DNA from: Pseudidiomarina tainanensis
Lineage (GTDB): Bacteria; Pseudomonadota; Gammaproteobacteria; Enterobacterales; Alteromonadaceae
Direction: 5' to 3'
Assembly (NCBI RefSeq): GCF_004214835.1
Contig: NZ_PIQJ01000001.1
Coordinates: forward strand, 806,001 to 870,000
Length of the DNA: 64,000 bases
Part shown: in pieces, positions 24,876 through 34,428 of the stretch
Numbering within the stretch: position 1 is the first letter of the stretch
Layout of the letters: each line of letters begins with the position of its first letter
Translations under genes and position numbers: made by a program
Notes under the pieces: generated by a model
Seen by the model: the letters and a program-made list of their open reading frames with translations, nothing else
What the model was told of the DNA's origin: nothing
Databases searched by the model: none

Positions 24876-26212
24876 GTCAGCGTAAGTATTTTGGAACCGA
24901 TGGGGTGCGTGGTCGCGTTGGTGATTTTCCGATAACCCCAGATTTCGCGGTAAAACTTGGATGGGCTGCCGGAACAGTCTTGTCGGCAAGTGGTAATCAG
25001 CGTGTATTGGTAGGGAAAGACACCCGCTTATCAGGCTATATGTTAGAGTCCGCGTTAGAAGCTGGCTTGCTTTCTGCCGGTGTCAGTGTTGAGTTTTTAG
25101 GACCTATGCCGACGCCTGCGGTAGCATACCTGACGCGGAACTTCCGTGCTGCTGCCGGTATTGTTATCAGTGCTTCACACAACCCATATTATGATAACGG
25201 TATTAAATTTTTCTCTGATTCAGGGAGTAAGTTACCGGATAGTGTTGAGGCGGAAATCGAGCGGTTATTAGACGAGCCGATTCGTTGTGTGCCGTCTGAA
25301 AACATGGGCCGCGCAAGTCGTATTGATGATGCGCCTGGGCGTTACATTGAGTTTTGTAAGAGTGTATTCCCATCGGACTTATCCTTAAAAGGGTTAAAGA
25401 TTGTTGTCGATTGTGCGCATGGTGCGACCTATCACATCGCGCCAGATGTGTTGACTGAGCTGGGTGCTGATATTTGGGAAATTGGCACTGAACCAAATGG
25501 TGTGAACATCAACGAAAAATGCGGTGCAACGCATCTTGATGCGCTACGTGAGCAAGTATTAGCGCACAAAGCTGATTTGGGTTTCGCGCTGGATGGCGAC
25601 GGTGACCGCATTATGATGGTCACCTCAAGTGGTCGTATTGTTGATGGCGATGACATCATCTACATCCTTGCGCGTGCAGCGCAGCAAGATGGCCTGCTAC
25701 AAGGTGGTATTGTCGGCACATTGATGAGCAACTTTGCGCTTGAGAAGTTCTTTACTGATAGGCGTATTCCGTTTGTTCGAGCCAAAGTCGGTGACCGCTA
25801 TGTGATGGAAGAGTTGGTCAAACGTGATTGGCGCATTGGCGGTGAAAATTCCGGCCATATTATTAATCGCCAATTCCATAGCACCGGTGATGGTATCATT
25901 GCCGGTTTGCAAGTACTTACCGCAATGCAGCGCGAAGGTCGCTCGCTCGATGAGCTACTGGAAAACTTTGTGAAGTTTCCTCAGGCATTAGTTAACGTGC
26001 GATTCAATGCCGGCTCAGATCCGCTTGCAGCGGAGAATGTGCGGGCGGTCGTGCAAGAAGTCGAACGTGCGTTAGGCAACAATGGACGAGTACTTTTACG
26101 CAAGTCAGGCACAGAGCCATTGATTCGTGTCATGGTGGAAGGAAAAGACGCCAAAACTGTTCGTAAATTCGCCGAAGAAATAGCGAGCGAAGTCGAAGCG
26201 GCTAGTAATTAA
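24872..26212 (+). CDS. glmM: Phosphoglucosamine mutase
   Basis: Converts glucosamine-6-phosphate to glucosamine-1-phosphate for peptidoglycan and LPS precursor synthesis. The 446-residue protein starts [14 protein letters not shown]. It has the phosphoserine loop [18 protein letters not shown] (active Ser near residue 102), the magnesium loop ALDGDGDR, and the sugar-phosphate loop [15 protein letters not shown]. Translation starts at TTG 24872, overlapping the folP stop. A GC-rich hairpin follows before tpiA. Confidence 0.98.
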   Translation: MSQRKYFGTDGVRGRVGDFPITPDFAVKLGWAAGTVLSASGNQRVLVGKDTRLSGYMLESALEAGLLSAGVSVEFLGPMPTPAVAYLTRNFRAAAGIVISASHNPYYDNGIKFFSDSGSKLPDSVEAEIERLLDEPIRCVPSENMGRASRIDDAPGRYIEFCKSVFPSDLSLKGLKIVVDCAHGATYHIAPDVLTELGADIWEIGTEPNGVNINEKCGATHLDALREQVLAHKADLGFALDGDGDRIMMVTSSGRIVDGDDIIYILARAAQQDGLLQGGIVGTLMSNFALEKFFTDRRIPFVRAKVGDRYVMEELVKRDWRIGGENSGHIINRQFHSTGDGIIAGLQVLTAMQREGRSLDELLENFVKFPQALVNVRFNAGSDPLAAENVRAVVQEVERALGNNGRVLLRKSGTEPLIRVMVEGKDAKTVRKFAEEIASEVEAASN

Positions 26213-26251
26213 CCAGTGATGCATTATTTCCGCATTCACTGCTTGTAAGTT

Positions 26252-26279
26252 GCGGCGAGGTTATGTAATATCTCGCCGC
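26252..26279 (+). other. Inverted repeat between glmM and tpiA
   Basis: GCGGCGAG (26252-26259) and CTCGCCGC (26272-26279) form a perfect 8-bp stem, extendable by a G-T and a T-A pair, around a short AT-rich loop. There is no T run, so it is not a clear intrinsic terminator. It could be an RNA stabiliser or an operator; it ends 23 bp before the tpiA start codon. Confidence 0.5.
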
Positions 26280-26302
26280 TCTCAACGAAGTCAGAGGTTT
26301 AG

Positions 26303-27067
26303 ATGCAACGCCAACCGTTAGTTATAGCTAACTGGAAAATGAACGGTGACCGGCAATTGGTCACGGCCATGGCTGAAGCACTTCGCGAAAGTGCAGCGCA
26401 GCATGCTGACGTGAGTGTGGTGGTATGCCCACCAGCCGTATTACTCCCAGCTTGGCAACAAGCAGCGTTTTACGACAACATTCAACTTGGCGCACAAGAT
26501 GCCAATGAACACGTAAGTGGTGCGCACACCGGTGAACATAGCTTAGCGTTGTTGGTAGAGTCTGGTGCCAGTATGGTACTCGTTGGTCACTCTGAGCGTC
26601 GTCAGTTTTATGGCGATAATGCAAAGCGCATTGCAGCGAAAGTAAACCACACCCTTAACGAGTCAAATTTGACCGTTGTGCTGTGTGTCGGTGAGAGTGC
26701 TGAAGAACGTGAACAACAGCAAACATTTGATGTTGTTGCGGCACAGTTACAAGAAGCTCTAGCAGATTGTAATAACTGTGAACGTATAGTGGTTGCTTAT
26801 GAACCAGTTTGGGCGATTGGTACCGGTTTAACGGCCAGCCCAGAGCAAGCGCAAGAAGTTCATGCGTTTATTCGTAACTGGTTGCAAGAAAAATTCGGGC
26901 CTTCAGGCGCTAACGTGCAAGTACTGTACGGTGGAAGCGTGAAGGCTGACAATGCCGAGCAACTGTTTGCTCAGGCGGATATAGATGGTGGTTTGATAGG
27001 CGGCGCAAGCTTAATCGAAGAACAATTCGTCGCGATTTGTAACGCTGCACAAACCCGGAGTAAATAA
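26303..27067 (+). CDS. tpiA: Triosephosphate isomerase
   Basis: Glycolytic enzyme interconverting dihydroxyacetone phosphate and glyceraldehyde-3-phosphate. The 254-residue TIM barrel has the active residues in their usual contexts: ANWKMNGD (Asn/Lys) near the start, VGHSERRQFYGD (catalytic His) near residue 95, and AYEPVWAIGTG (catalytic Glu) near 170. The phosphate-binding LYGGSVK and GGLIGGASL lie near the end. An AGAGG ribosome-binding site precedes the ATG. It is linked to secG by a 3-bp gap. Confidence 0.98.
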   Translation: MQRQPLVIANWKMNGDRQLVTAMAEALRESAAQHADVSVVVCPPAVLLPAWQQAAFYDNIQLGAQDANEHVSGAHTGEHSLALLVESGASMVLVGHSERRQFYGDNAKRIAAKVNHTLNESNLTVVLCVGESAEEREQQQTFDVVAAQLQEALADCNNCERIVVAYEPVWAIGTGLTASPEQAQEVHAFIRNWLQEKFGPSGANVQVLYGGSVKADNAEQLFAQADIDGGLIGGASLIEEQFVAICNAAQTRSK

Positions 27068-27070
27068 GTT

Positions 27071-27397
27071 ATGTACGAAATTTTATTGATTGCATACTTA
27101 ATTGTTGCCTTGATCCTGATTGGTTTCATTATGATTCAGCAGGGTAAAGGAGCTGATATGGGCGCGTCATTTGGTGCAGGTGCATCAAATACCGTTTTCG
27201 GCTCAAGCGGTTCAGGTAACTTTTTAACGCGGACAACGGCAATTTTGGCTGTCGTATTTTTCGTCTTGAGTTTGGTGCTTGGTAACTTGTCTTCTGGCAA
27301 TGGCGACACCAAAGGTAAGTTTGACGAAATCGAAGTGCCAGTTGAAGAAGTGCCAGCTGTTCCAGCGAACGACAGCGACGTTCCTGGCGGCAATTAA
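27071..27397 (+). CDS. secG: Protein-export membrane subunit SecG
   Basis: A small subunit of the SecYEG translocon that aids SecA-driven export. The 108-residue protein has two hydrophobic helices (about residues 4-22 and 53-72) and the conserved QQGKGADMGASFGAGASNTVFGSSGSGNFLTR loop between them. An acidic, Pro/Val-rich tail (IEVPVEEVPAVPAND) follows. It is followed 28 bp later by a tRNA-Leu gene, the same secG-leuU arrangement as in E. coli. Confidence 0.96.
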   Translation: MYEILLIAYLIVALILIGFIMIQQGKGADMGASFGAGASNTVFGSSGSGNFLTRTTAILAVVFFVLSLVLGNLSSGNGDTKGKFDEIEVPVEEVPAVPANDSDVPGGN

Positions 27398-27425
27398 TTA
27401 AACGCTTGATAAGCGTCAAAGTTTT

Positions 27426-27510
27426 GCGGATGTGGTGGAATTGGTAGACACGCTATCTTGAGGGGGTAGTGCTTTCGGGCGTGCGGGTTCAAGTCCCGCC
27501 ATCCGCACCA
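27426..27510 (+). tRNA. leuU: tRNA-Leu (anticodon GAG)
   Basis: An 85-nt class II tRNA with acceptor GCGGATG/CATCCGC and encoded ACCA. The anticodon arm CTATC-TTGAGGG-GGTAG gives anticodon GAG. A variable arm and the GGTTCAAGTCC T-arm follow. It lies between secG and the initiator tRNA, as in E. coli. Confidence 0.96.
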
Positions 27511-27529
27511 AATTAGCAACCGGCCACGG

Positions 27530-27558
27530 TTGCGGTTTCAAGTCGAAACCCGTATAAT
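27530..27558 (+). promoter_or_regulatory. Sigma-70 promoter of the initiator tRNA-rimP-nusA operon
   Basis: TTGCGG (27530-27535), a 17-bp spacer and a perfect TATAAT (27553-27558) lie 17 bp before the tRNA 5' end. The spacer contains a 6-bp inverted repeat, GGTTTC/GAAACC. Confidence 0.8.
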
Positions 27559-27575
27559 ATGGACACGTTTTCGGA

Positions 27576-27652
<77 letters not shown>

Positions 27653-27675
27653 ATTACAAAAGGGTCCAGTGTTTT

Positions 27676-27704
27676 AAAAGCCCCGCAGCAGTTCGGGGCT
27701 TTTT
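27676..27704 (+). terminator. Intrinsic terminator after the initiator tRNA
   Basis: AAAAGCCCCG (27676-27685) and CGGGGCTTTT (27694-27703) form a 10-bp stem with an 8-base loop and a run of five T residues. It probably terminates most tRNA transcripts while some read through into rimP. Confidence 0.9.
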
Positions 27705-27725
27705 ACTATGTGACCTTTGCTGCGG

Positions 27726-27751
27726 CAAACTAATTCTGAAATATTAGTTTG
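27726..27751 (+). other. AT-rich stem-loop in the rimP leader
   Basis: CAAACTAAT (27726-27734) pairs perfectly with ATTAGTTTG (27743-27751) around an 8-base loop. It is the middle one of three hairpins between the initiator tRNA and rimP. No T run follows it. Its function is unknown. Confidence 0.6.
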
Positions 27752-27771
27752 AGTGGGCAGTCAACAACACT

Positions 27772-27792
27772 GGGCGTTTACGCCCTTTTTTT
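27772..27792 (+). terminator. Second terminator, just before rimP
   Basis: GGGCG (27772-27776), loop TTTA, CGCCC (27781-27785) and seven T residues (27786-27792). It ends only 5 bp before the AGGAG ribosome-binding site of rimP. Its place suggests regulated read-through into rimP-nusA-infB; in E. coli the leader of this operon also has terminators and NusA feeds back on it. Confidence 0.8.
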
Positions 27793-27812
27793 GTTTTTAG
27801 GAGTTAGCAAAC

Positions 27813-28271
27813 TTGGCTCGAATGGAAGACCGTTTATTTGACATGTTAGAACCGGCAGTTGCCGCCTTAGACTTCACCTTATGGGGTGTCGAGTTTGTGC
27901 GCGCCGGAAAACACTCAACGTTGCGTGTATACATTGATTCCGAAAATGGAATTAGTGTTGATGACTGTGCTGATGTCAGCCATCAGGTGAGCGCAATTTT
28001 GGACGTTGAAGACCCGATCAACAGTGAGTACTTCCTTGAAGTATCGTCGCCAGGAATGGAACGTCCGTTTTTTAAAGCTAGCCAGTACGCTGATTATATC
28101 GGTGAAAGGGCTGCGGTTGAGCTAACCATGGCGCAACAAGGTAAACGTAAGTTTAAAGGCGTGATTGCCGCTGTTGATGGCGATCACATTGAATTTAGTA
28201 TTGATGGCGAGCAGTTCAAAGTAGCTCAGTCATCAATTAAGAAAGCTCATTTAGTTCCTCAGTTCAACTAA
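27813..28271 (+). CDS. rimP: Ribosome maturation factor RimP
   Basis: A 152-residue factor for 30S subunit maturation. Motifs include FTLWGVEFVRAGKHSTLRVYID, DDCADVSHQVSAILDVEDPI and YFLEVSSPGMERPFFKA, all typical of the family. The TTG at 27813 has AGGAG 10 bases upstream and is preferred over ATG 27822, which is 19 bases away. It is first in the protein-coding part of the nusA-infB operon. Confidence 0.97.
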   Translation: MARMEDRLFDMLEPAVAALDFTLWGVEFVRAGKHSTLRVYIDSENGISVDDCADVSHQVSAILDVEDPINSEYFLEVSSPGMERPFFKASQYADYIGERAAVELTMAQQGKRKFKGVIAAVDGDHIEFSIDGEQFKVAQSSIKKAHLVPQFN

Positions 28272-28295
28272 GGATTGCGTAGGCGAGGCAAAACA

Positions 28296-29795
28296 ATGGC
28301 AAAAGAAATTTTATTGGTTGCAGAAGCGGTTTCAAACGAAAAAGATGTGTCAAAAGAGAAGATTTTTGAGGCACTTGAATCTGCGCTTGCACACGCAACT
28401 AAAAAGAAATATGAAGGCGATATCGATGTTCGCGTAAGTATCAATCGTCAAACCGGCGAATTTGATACCTATCGTCGTTGGTTAGTAGTTGACGACAGTG
28501 AACAGCCGCTTGAGCACCCATATCGCGAAATTAGTTTAGCGGCAGCTCAGTATGAAGACGAGTCTGTAAACGCTGGCGACTATGTTGAAGAGCAAATCGA
28601 ATCGATTGAATTTGACCGCATTACAACGCAGACCGCGAAGCAAGTTATCGTGCAAAAAGTCCGTGAAGCTGAGCGCGCCAAAGTTGTTGAAGAATATCAA
28701 GATCAAGTCGGTGAGTTAGTGAGCGGCATTGTCAAACGTGCAACGCGTGAGCACGTTATTCTTGATTTAGGTAACAACGCCGAAGCGATTATTTATCGTG
28801 AAGAATTATTACCGCGTGAATCATTCCGCGCTGGCGACCGTGTTCGCGGTCTTCTTTACGATGTGCGCCCAGAAGCACGTGGTGCACAATTATTCGTAAG
28901 CCGCACACATCCAGATTTCTTGGTTGAATTGTTCCGCATCGAAGTACCGGAAATCGGCGAAGAGATGATTGAAATTCGCGGTGCCGCGCGTGACCCGGGT
29001 TCACGAGCCAAAATTGCAGTGAAAAGTAATGACCGTCGCATCGATCCAGTCGGCGCTTGTGTTGGTATGCGTGGTGCACGTGTACAAGCCGTATCGGGTG
29101 AGCTCGGTGGTGAACGTGTCGATATCGTGTTGTGGGATGATAACCCAGCGCAATTCGTTATTAATGCAATGGCGCCGGCAGAAGTTGCGTCGATTGTCGT
29201 TGACGAAGAAGCGCACACCATGGATATCGCGGTTGAAGAAGGTAACTTGGCACAGGCAATTGGTAAAGCGGGTCAGAACGTGCGCTTGGCAAGCCAGTTA
29301 ACTGGTTGGCAATTAAATGTCATGTCAGTTGATGAGTTCACCGAGAAAAACCAAGCTGAAGCGCAGAAAGTTCTCGACTTGTTTACGTCAAAACTTGATA
29401 TCGACGAAGACTTTGCTTCAGTACTCGTCGATGAAGGCTTTTCAACGCTTGAAGAAATCGCATACGTACCAGTTGACGAATTACTCGACATTGAAGGTAT
29501 GGATGAAGATATCGTTGAAGAGCTGCGTACACGTGCGAAAGCGGTGTTAACAACACAAGCGCTGAAGAACGAAGAGTCGTTAGAAAGTGCTGAGCCGGAC
29601 GAAACATTATTGAACTTAGAAGGCTTAGATCGTCATTTGGCCTATGTGTTCGCAAGCCGTGGCATCATCACTTTAGAAGACCTTGCAGAGCAAGGTATCG
29701 ATGATTTAGCCGGAATTGATGAGTTGACCGAAGAACGAGCAGGCGAGCTGATTATGCAAGCACGCAACATTTGCTGGTTCGGTAACGAAGAATAA
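28296..29795 (+). CDS. nusA: Transcription termination/antitermination factor NusA
   Basis: RNA polymerase-binding factor controlling pausing, termination and antitermination. The 499-residue protein has the N-terminal polymerase-binding domain ([14 protein letters not shown]...), an S1 domain near 135-200, and two KH domains ([36 protein letters not shown]). It ends with two acidic repeats with [18 protein letters not shown] and ARNICWFG. I use ATG 28296 rather than the upstream in-frame codon at 28275, because the product then starts as E. coli NusA does. Confidence 0.98.
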   Translation: MAKEILLVAEAVSNEKDVSKEKIFEALESALAHATKKKYEGDIDVRVSINRQTGEFDTYRRWLVVDDSEQPLEHPYREISLAAAQYEDESVNAGDYVEEQIESIEFDRITTQTAKQVIVQKVREAERAKVVEEYQDQVGELVSGIVKRATREHVILDLGNNAEAIIYREELLPRESFRAGDRVRGLLYDVRPEARGAQLFVSRTHPDFLVELFRIEVPEIGEEMIEIRGAARDPGSRAKIAVKSNDRRIDPVGACVGMRGARVQAVSGELGGERVDIVLWDDNPAQFVINAMAPAEVASIVVDEEAHTMDIAVEEGNLAQAIGKAGQNVRLASQLTGWQLNVMSVDEFTEKNQAEAQKVLDLFTSKLDIDEDFASVLVDEGFSTLEEIAYVPVDELLDIEGMDEDIVEELRTRAKAVLTTQALKNEESLESAEPDETLLNLEGLDRHLAYVFASRGIITLEDLAEQGIDDLAGIDELTEERAGELIMQARNICWFGNEE

Positions 29796-29818
29796 GATCA
29801 ACGGGGGTACTATAGACT

Positions 29819-32491
29819 ATGGAAGAAGTAACGCTGGATAAACTAGCTAAAGACGTCGGTACGACAGTTGATCGTTTGGTGCAACAGTTTGCGGAAGCAG
29901 GCATGAAAAAGCAGCCAGGCGACCGTGTCAATGAGGATGAAAAGCAGGCCCTGTTAGCCCATTTAAATAAGGCGCATGGTGGTAGTGGTCCGAGTGAGCC
30001 TGCCAAAATGACGTTGAAGCGCAAAGAAAAAAGCACACTGAGTATTGGTGGCGGCCCAGGTCGCAGCAAGTCAGTGCAGGTTGAAGTGCGTAAAAAGCGT
30101 ACTTACGTGAAGCGTTCTGCGCTTGAAGAACAGCAAAAAGCTGATCAAGAAAAAGCCGAACAAGAACGCTTAGCGGCAGAAGCCAAGCGCAAAGAAGAAG
30201 AAGCGAAAGCGGCAGCTGAAGCGAAGGCAAAAGCTGATGCGAAAGCGGCCGAAGAGAAAGCGAAGCAAGAAGCGGCCCGCAAAGAAAAAGAGAAAGCGAA
30301 GGCAAAAGCTGAAGCTGAAAAACGCGCAGCAATGACGCCAGAAGAGCGCCAGAAGGCGGACGAGGCGAAGGCTGAAGCGGAACGTTTACGCAAAGCGCAA
30401 GAAGAAGAAGCGCGCAAAAAAGCGGAAGCAGAAGCTGCACGTCAGGCTGAAGAAGCTCGCCGCTTAGCAGAAGAAAACGAAGCGCGTTGGCAAGAAGAAG
30501 AAGCCAAACGTAAGCAAGCTGAGCAGGAAGAAGTGCACTTCACGACTTCGCAAACTGCGCAAGCAGCAGAAGATGAGCAGGATGAAGGCGAAGAACGCCG
30601 TGCTCGTCGCAACAAAACCAAACGTCGTGGTAAAGACGACGAGCGTGACGAAGCGCCTCGCCGTGAGAAACGTCGTAAAGGTTCAAAACGTTCATCGTTG
30701 CAGCACGGCTTTAACAAGCCTGCAGCACCTGTTGAACGTGAAGTGAAACTAGGTGAAACCATTACTGTTGGTGAGTTAGCGAACCGTATGGCGGTGAAGG
30801 CTAGCGAAGTGATCAAAACCATGATGAAAATGGGTGAAATGGTCACGATTAACCAAGTGCTTGATCAAGAAACTGCCTCGTTGGTAGTTGAAGAGATGGG
30901 GCACAAAGTGGTGTTGGTTAGTGAAAATGCGCTTGAGCAAGAGATTCTGGCGGATCGTGATGAAGCTGAGAACCAGCAACAAGTTTCTCGTGCGCCAGTA
31001 GTAACCGTTATGGGTCACGTTGACCATGGTAAAACCTCGTTACTCGACTACATTCGTAAAGCGAAAGTCGCCAGTGGCGAAGCGGGTGGTATTACTCAGC
31101 ATATCGGTGCGTACCACGTTGAAACCGGCCATGGCATGATTACCTTCCTCGATACACCAGGCCACGCTGCGTTTACGTCAATGCGTGCACGTGGTGCGAG
31201 TGCAACGGATATCGTTATCTTGGTTGTTGCTGCAGATGATGGCGTGATGCCACAAACATTGGAAGCGATTCAGCACGCGAAAGCGGCAGGCGTACCAATT
31301 GTTGTTGCAATCAACAAAATGGATAAGCCAGAAGCAGATCCAGATCGTGTGAAGAACGAACTAGCACAACGCGATGTTATCCCAGAAGAATGGGGTGGTG
31401 ATGTGATGTTCGTACCGGTATCTGCGCATAGCGGTGACGGTATTGAGCAATTGCTTGAGTCGGTCTTGTTGCAAGCTGAGGTACTTGATCTAAAAGCCAA
31501 TGCCAGCGGCATGGCAAAAGGTATCGTGATTGAATCACGTCTCGATAAAGGGCGTGGTCCAGTTGCTTCAGTCTTGGTTCAAGAAGGTACTTTACGCCAA
31601 GGCGATATCGTTCTTTGTGGTCTTGAATATGGTCGTATTCGTGCGATGCGCGATGAGAACGGTAAAGACATTAAAGAAGCTGGGCCTTCAATTCCTGTGG
31701 AAATTCTCGGTTTATCGGGTGTTCCGCAAGCGGGCGATGAAGCAACCGCTGTAAAAGATGAGCGTAAAGCGCGTGAAGTTGCCAACTATCGTCAAGGCAA
31801 ATATCGTGAAATTAAGCTAGCGAAGCAGCAAAAAGCGAAGCTAGAAAATATGTTTGCGAATATGGCTGAAGGCGACGTGAAAGAATTGAACGTTGTATTG
31901 AAGTCTGATGTTCAAGGTTCGTTGGAAGCGATTGCTGACTCATTGGTGAAGTTATCTACTGATGAAGTGAAAGTGAATATTATTGGTAGCGGCGTTGGCG
32001 GTATTACCGAAACTGACGCATCGTTGGCAAGTGCTTCGAACGCTATCGTTGTCGGCTTTAACGTCCGTGCTGATGCATCAGCTAAACGTGTCATTGAACA
32101 AGAAGCGGTTGATTTACGCTACTACAGCGTTATCTACGACCTGATTGATGAAGTGAAGGCGGCAATGGGCGGTATGCTCGCACCAGAATTCAAACAACAA
32201 ATCATCGGCTTGGCAGAAGTTCGTGACGTGTTTAAGTCACCGAAGATTGGCGCTATTGCCGGTTGTATGGTTACTGAAGGTGTCGTCAAACGTTCAGCTC
32301 CAATTCGTGTTCTTCGTGATAACGTTGTTATCTTTGAAGGCGAGCTTGATTCGTTGCGTCGTTTTAAAGACGACGTACAAGAAGTTCGTAATGGCATGGA
32401 ATGTGGTATCGGCGTGAAGAACTACAACGACGTGAAAGTCGGTGACCAAATCGAAGTATTTGAAACGATTCAAGTAGAGCGGAGCCTATAA
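29819..32491 (+). CDS. infB: Translation initiation factor IF-2
   Basis: GTPase that brings fMet-tRNA to the 30S subunit. The 890-residue protein has an N-terminal IF2 domain, then a long Lys/Glu/Ala-rich segment (about residues 95-240) and a basic linker. The GTPase domain has [15 protein letters not shown] (G1) near residue 395, [15 protein letters not shown] (G3) and NKMDK (G4). The tRNA-binding C-terminal domains end in [13 protein letters not shown]-type sequence. The charged segment has biased codon composition but no frameshift. It lies between nusA (23-bp gap) and rbfA (6-bp gap). Confidence 0.99.
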   Translation: MEEVTLDKLAKDVGTTVDRLVQQFAEAGMKKQPGDRVNEDEKQALLAHLNKAHGGSGPSEPAKMTLKRKEKSTLSIGGGPGRSKSVQVEVRKKRTYVKRSALEEQQKADQEKAEQERLAAEAKRKEEEAKAAAEAKAKADAKAAEEKAKQEAARKEKEKAKAKAEAEKRAAMTPEERQKADEAKAEAERLRKAQEEEARKKAEAEAARQAEEARRLAEENEARWQEEEAKRKQAEQEEVHFTTSQTAQAAEDEQDEGEERRARRNKTKRRGKDDERDEAPRREKRRKGSKRSSLQHGFNKPAAPVEREVKLGETITVGELANRMAVKASEVIKTMMKMGEMVTINQVLDQETASLVVEEMGHKVVLVSENALEQEILADRDEAENQQQVSRAPVVTVMGHVDHGKTSLLDYIRKAKVASGEAGGITQHIGAYHVETGHGMITFLDTPGHAAFTSMRARGASATDIVILVVAADDGVMPQTLEAIQHAKAAGVPIVVAINKMDKPEADPDRVKNELAQRDVIPEEWGGDVMFVPVSAHSGDGIEQLLESVLLQAEVLDLKANASGMAKGIVIESRLDKGRGPVASVLVQEGTLRQGDIVLCGLEYGRIRAMRDENGKDIKEAGPSIPVEILGLSGVPQAGDEATAVKDERKAREVANYRQGKYREIKLAKQQKAKLENMFANMAEGDVKELNVVLKSDVQGSLEAIADSLVKLSTDEVKVNIIGSGVGGITETDASLASASNAIVVGFNVRADASAKRVIEQEAVDLRYYSVIYDLIDEVKAAMGGMLAPEFKQQIIGLAEVRDVFKSPKIGAIAGCMVTEGVVKRSAPIRVLRDNVVIFEGELDSLRRFKDDVQEVRNGMECGIGVKNYNDVKVGDQIEVFETIQVERSL

Positions 32492-32497
32492 ACCAAT

Positions 32498-32917
32498 ATG
32501 GCAAAAGATTTTAGCCGTACTGATCGCGTGGGGCAGCAATATCAACGAGAAATCGCGATGATATTGCAACGCGAAATCAAAGACCCACGCGTATCAATGG
32601 TCACTGTGTCGGATATTGAAGTGTCACGAGATCTTGCATATGCAAAAGTTTTCGTGACCTTCTTTAACGACGATGAAGCTTATGTCAAAACAGCACTTAA
32701 AGTGCTGAATGAGGCATCTGGCTTTATCCGTTCATTGTTGGGCAAGCGCGTACGCGCTCGTATCACGCCAGAATTACGCTTTGTACACGACCCGTCGTTG
32801 AACGAAGGTATTCGTATGTCACGTCTGGTTGATGAAGCCATTAGACGTGATTCAAAGCGTAGCGATAAAACTGATGACAGCAGTGATACTCAATCGGATT
32901 CAAGCGGAGACGAATAA
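32498..32917 (+). CDS. rbfA: 30S ribosome-binding factor RbfA
   Basis: Binds free 30S subunits and helps 16S rRNA 5' end processing; it is a cold-shock protein in E. coli. The 139-residue KH-fold protein contains [40 protein letters not shown] and [20 protein letters not shown] Ser/Asp-rich tail ([14 protein letters not shown]) extends the family core. Its stop directly abuts the truB start codon. Confidence 0.97.
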   Translation: MAKDFSRTDRVGQQYQREIAMILQREIKDPRVSMVTVSDIEVSRDLAYAKVFVTFFNDDEAYVKTALKVLNEASGFIRSLLGKRVRARITPELRFVHDPSLNEGIRMSRLVDEAIRRDSKRSDKTDDSSDTQSDSSGDE

Positions 32918-33859
32918 ATGGGACGACGTAAATCGGGCCGCAATGTCAGCGGCGTGATTTTGTTAGATAAGCCCCGTGATATCACATCAAACGCCGCACT
33001 CCAGCAAGTGCGGCGTTTTTTTAATGCCAATAAGGCGGGTCATACGGGCGCTTTAGATCCGTTAGCAACTGGGCTGTTACCACTGTGTTTTGGTGAGGCA
33101 ACAAAGGTATCTCATTTTGCCCTAGAGGCAGATAAAACCTATCGGGTTGTCGCACAGTTAGGTGCGAGAACAACCACCAGCGACGCCGAGGGGGATATTG
33201 CTTGGGAATGCGAATCAGCGGCGCTAGCAACCTTGTCGCAGACGCGAATCAATCAAGCAATTGACCATTTCATCGGCAGCCAAGAACAATCGCCATCGAT
33301 GTATTCGGCGCTAAAACATGAAGGCCGTCCGCTGTATTGGTATGCGCGTCAAGGTATTGAAGTGCCTAGAAAAACGAGGCAAATCACCATTCATGCGATA
33401 AATTTTATTGATTGGTCAGAGCAACAATTAACGTTGGAAGTGACGTGTTCGAAAGGCACTTATATTCGAACGTTAATTGACGACATGGGGCAATATCTAG
33501 GCTGCGGGGCATACGTACAAGAATTGCATCGCAGTTGGATAGAAGGCGTTGAGGGGCCGCTATTGAGCTTAAGTGAATTGGCCGAAGTTGCAGACCAGTG
33601 CAACCCTGAGGCCGGTGACTACGCCGCTTTGGACGCCTTATTACAGCCAAACGACTGTGTCATTCGACAAATTCAGGCGGTTTCAATTGATGCCGAAAAT
33701 GCAGCGCGTTTTCAAAGTGGTAATCCAGCGCGAGCTGCGCTGGATGCTGCTGATAGCGCTGAGCCATGGCGAGTTTTTCGATCGGATAGCGGTGAATTTA
33801 TTGGCATTGGCATTTGGCAAAATGGCGTGCTCGCACCAAAGCGCGTACTGAATCTATAA
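32918..33859 (+). CDS. truB: tRNA pseudouridine-55 synthase
   Basis: Makes pseudouridine 55 in the T loop of all elongator tRNAs. The 313-residue protein has GVILLDKPRDITSN near the start and GHTGALDPLATGLLPLCFGEATK with the catalytic Asp near residue 48. SALKHEGRPLYWYARQG and CSKGTYIRTLIDDMGQYLGCGAY follow, with a PUA-like C-terminal part. It directly follows rbfA with no gap and precedes the rpsO promoter. Confidence 0.98.
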   Translation: MGRRKSGRNVSGVILLDKPRDITSNAALQQVRRFFNANKAGHTGALDPLATGLLPLCFGEATKVSHFALEADKTYRVVAQLGARTTTSDAEGDIAWECESAALATLSQTRINQAIDHFIGSQEQSPSMYSALKHEGRPLYWYARQGIEVPRKTRQITIHAINFIDWSEQQLTLEVTCSKGTYIRTLIDDMGQYLGCGAYVQELHRSWIEGVEGPLLSLSELAEVADQCNPEAGDYAALDALLQPNDCVIRQIQAVSIDAENAARFQSGNPARAALDAADSAEPWRVFRSDSGEFIGIGIWQNGVLAPKRVLNL

Positions 33860-33883
33860 AACTGAGTTTACCCGCTGTTAGCA

Positions 33884-33912
33884 TTGCGTTTGCGAGCGTT
33901 CATGCGTATAAT
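33884..33912 (+). promoter_or_regulatory. Sigma-70 promoter of rpsO-pnp
   Basis: TTGCGT (33884-33889), a 17-bp spacer and a perfect TATAAT (33907-33912) lie 69 bp before the rpsO start, leaving a leader of about 60 nt. Confidence 0.75.
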
Positions 33913-33980
33913 CCACAGCGATTTCGTCGGTGCTGAATTAGTGATTGGCACTGACATTCTTAAACAATCAGGAGTAATAT

Positions 33981-34250
33981 ATGTCACTAACTGCGGCACA
34001 AAAAGCGGAAATCGTTAAAGAATACGGTCAAGGCGAAAACGACACTGGTTCTCCAGAAGTTCAAGTTGCTTTGTTAACTGCAAACATTAACGAGCTGCAA
34101 AGCCACTTTAAAGAACACGCAAAAGATCACCACTCACGTCGTGGTCTGTTACGTATGGTAAGCCAACGTCGTAAGTTGTTGGACTACTTAAAGCGTAAAA
34201 ACAATCAGCGCTATGCAAGCCTGATTGAGCGACTCGGTTTACGTCGCTAA
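33981..34250 (+). CDS. rpsO: 30S ribosomal protein S15
   Basis: An 89-residue primary 16S rRNA-binding protein. The sequence is typical throughout, with [35 protein letters not shown] and the C-terminal RLGLRR. A CAGGAG ribosome-binding site precedes the ATG. In E. coli S15 represses its own mRNA through a pseudoknot in the leader; I could not confirm such a fold here. A terminator and a palindromic repeat separate it from pnp. Confidence 0.99.
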   Translation: MSLTAAQKAEIVKEYGQGENDTGSPEVQVALLTANINELQSHFKEHAKDHHSRRGLLRMVSQRRKLLDYLKRKNNQRYASLIERLGLRR

Positions 34251-34263
34251 GCACTGTTCGAGC

Positions 34264-34289
34264 AAAGGGGCCTGTTGTGGCCCCTTTTT
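34264..34289 (+). terminator. Intrinsic terminator after rpsO
   Basis: AAAGGGGCC (34264-34272) and GGCCCCTTT (34279-34287) form a 9-bp stem with a TGTTGT loop and a run of five T residues. It corresponds to the rpsO-pnp intergenic terminator of E. coli. Confidence 0.9.
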
Positions 34290-34303
34290 CGTTTAATGAA
34301 AAA

Positions 34304-34400
34304 CTAAAGCGATATTGGATATTAGATATTGGATATTAGAAAAGCGAGCCGGCATTTAGCGAGTATCTAATATCTAGTAGCTAATAGCGCTTTAGAATTT
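34304..34400 (+). repeat. GATATTR-heptad palindromic repeat, copy D (pnp leader)
   Basis: Arms 34304-34335 and 34364-34395 are each 32 bp, with a few mostly G-U-compatible mismatches around a 28-base spacer. The left arm contains four perfect 7-bp units, GATATTG/GATATTA alternating (34311-34338). The outer 8 bp, CTAAAGCG/CGCTTTAG, pair perfectly. The GAATTT boundary shared with copies A and C follows at 34395-34400. The RNA hairpin would sit 28 nt before the pnp start codon. Confidence 0.92.
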
Positions 34401-34428
34401 AGAGAGAAAGAAGAAAGGAAAATAACAC

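Noticed and set aside
29928-30440. Leu/Pro-rich open frame of 170 codons on the minus strand
   Set aside because: It is the reverse complement of the Lys/Glu/Ala-rich segment of infB; the bias in that segment removes stops on the other strand. No ribosome-binding site or homology.
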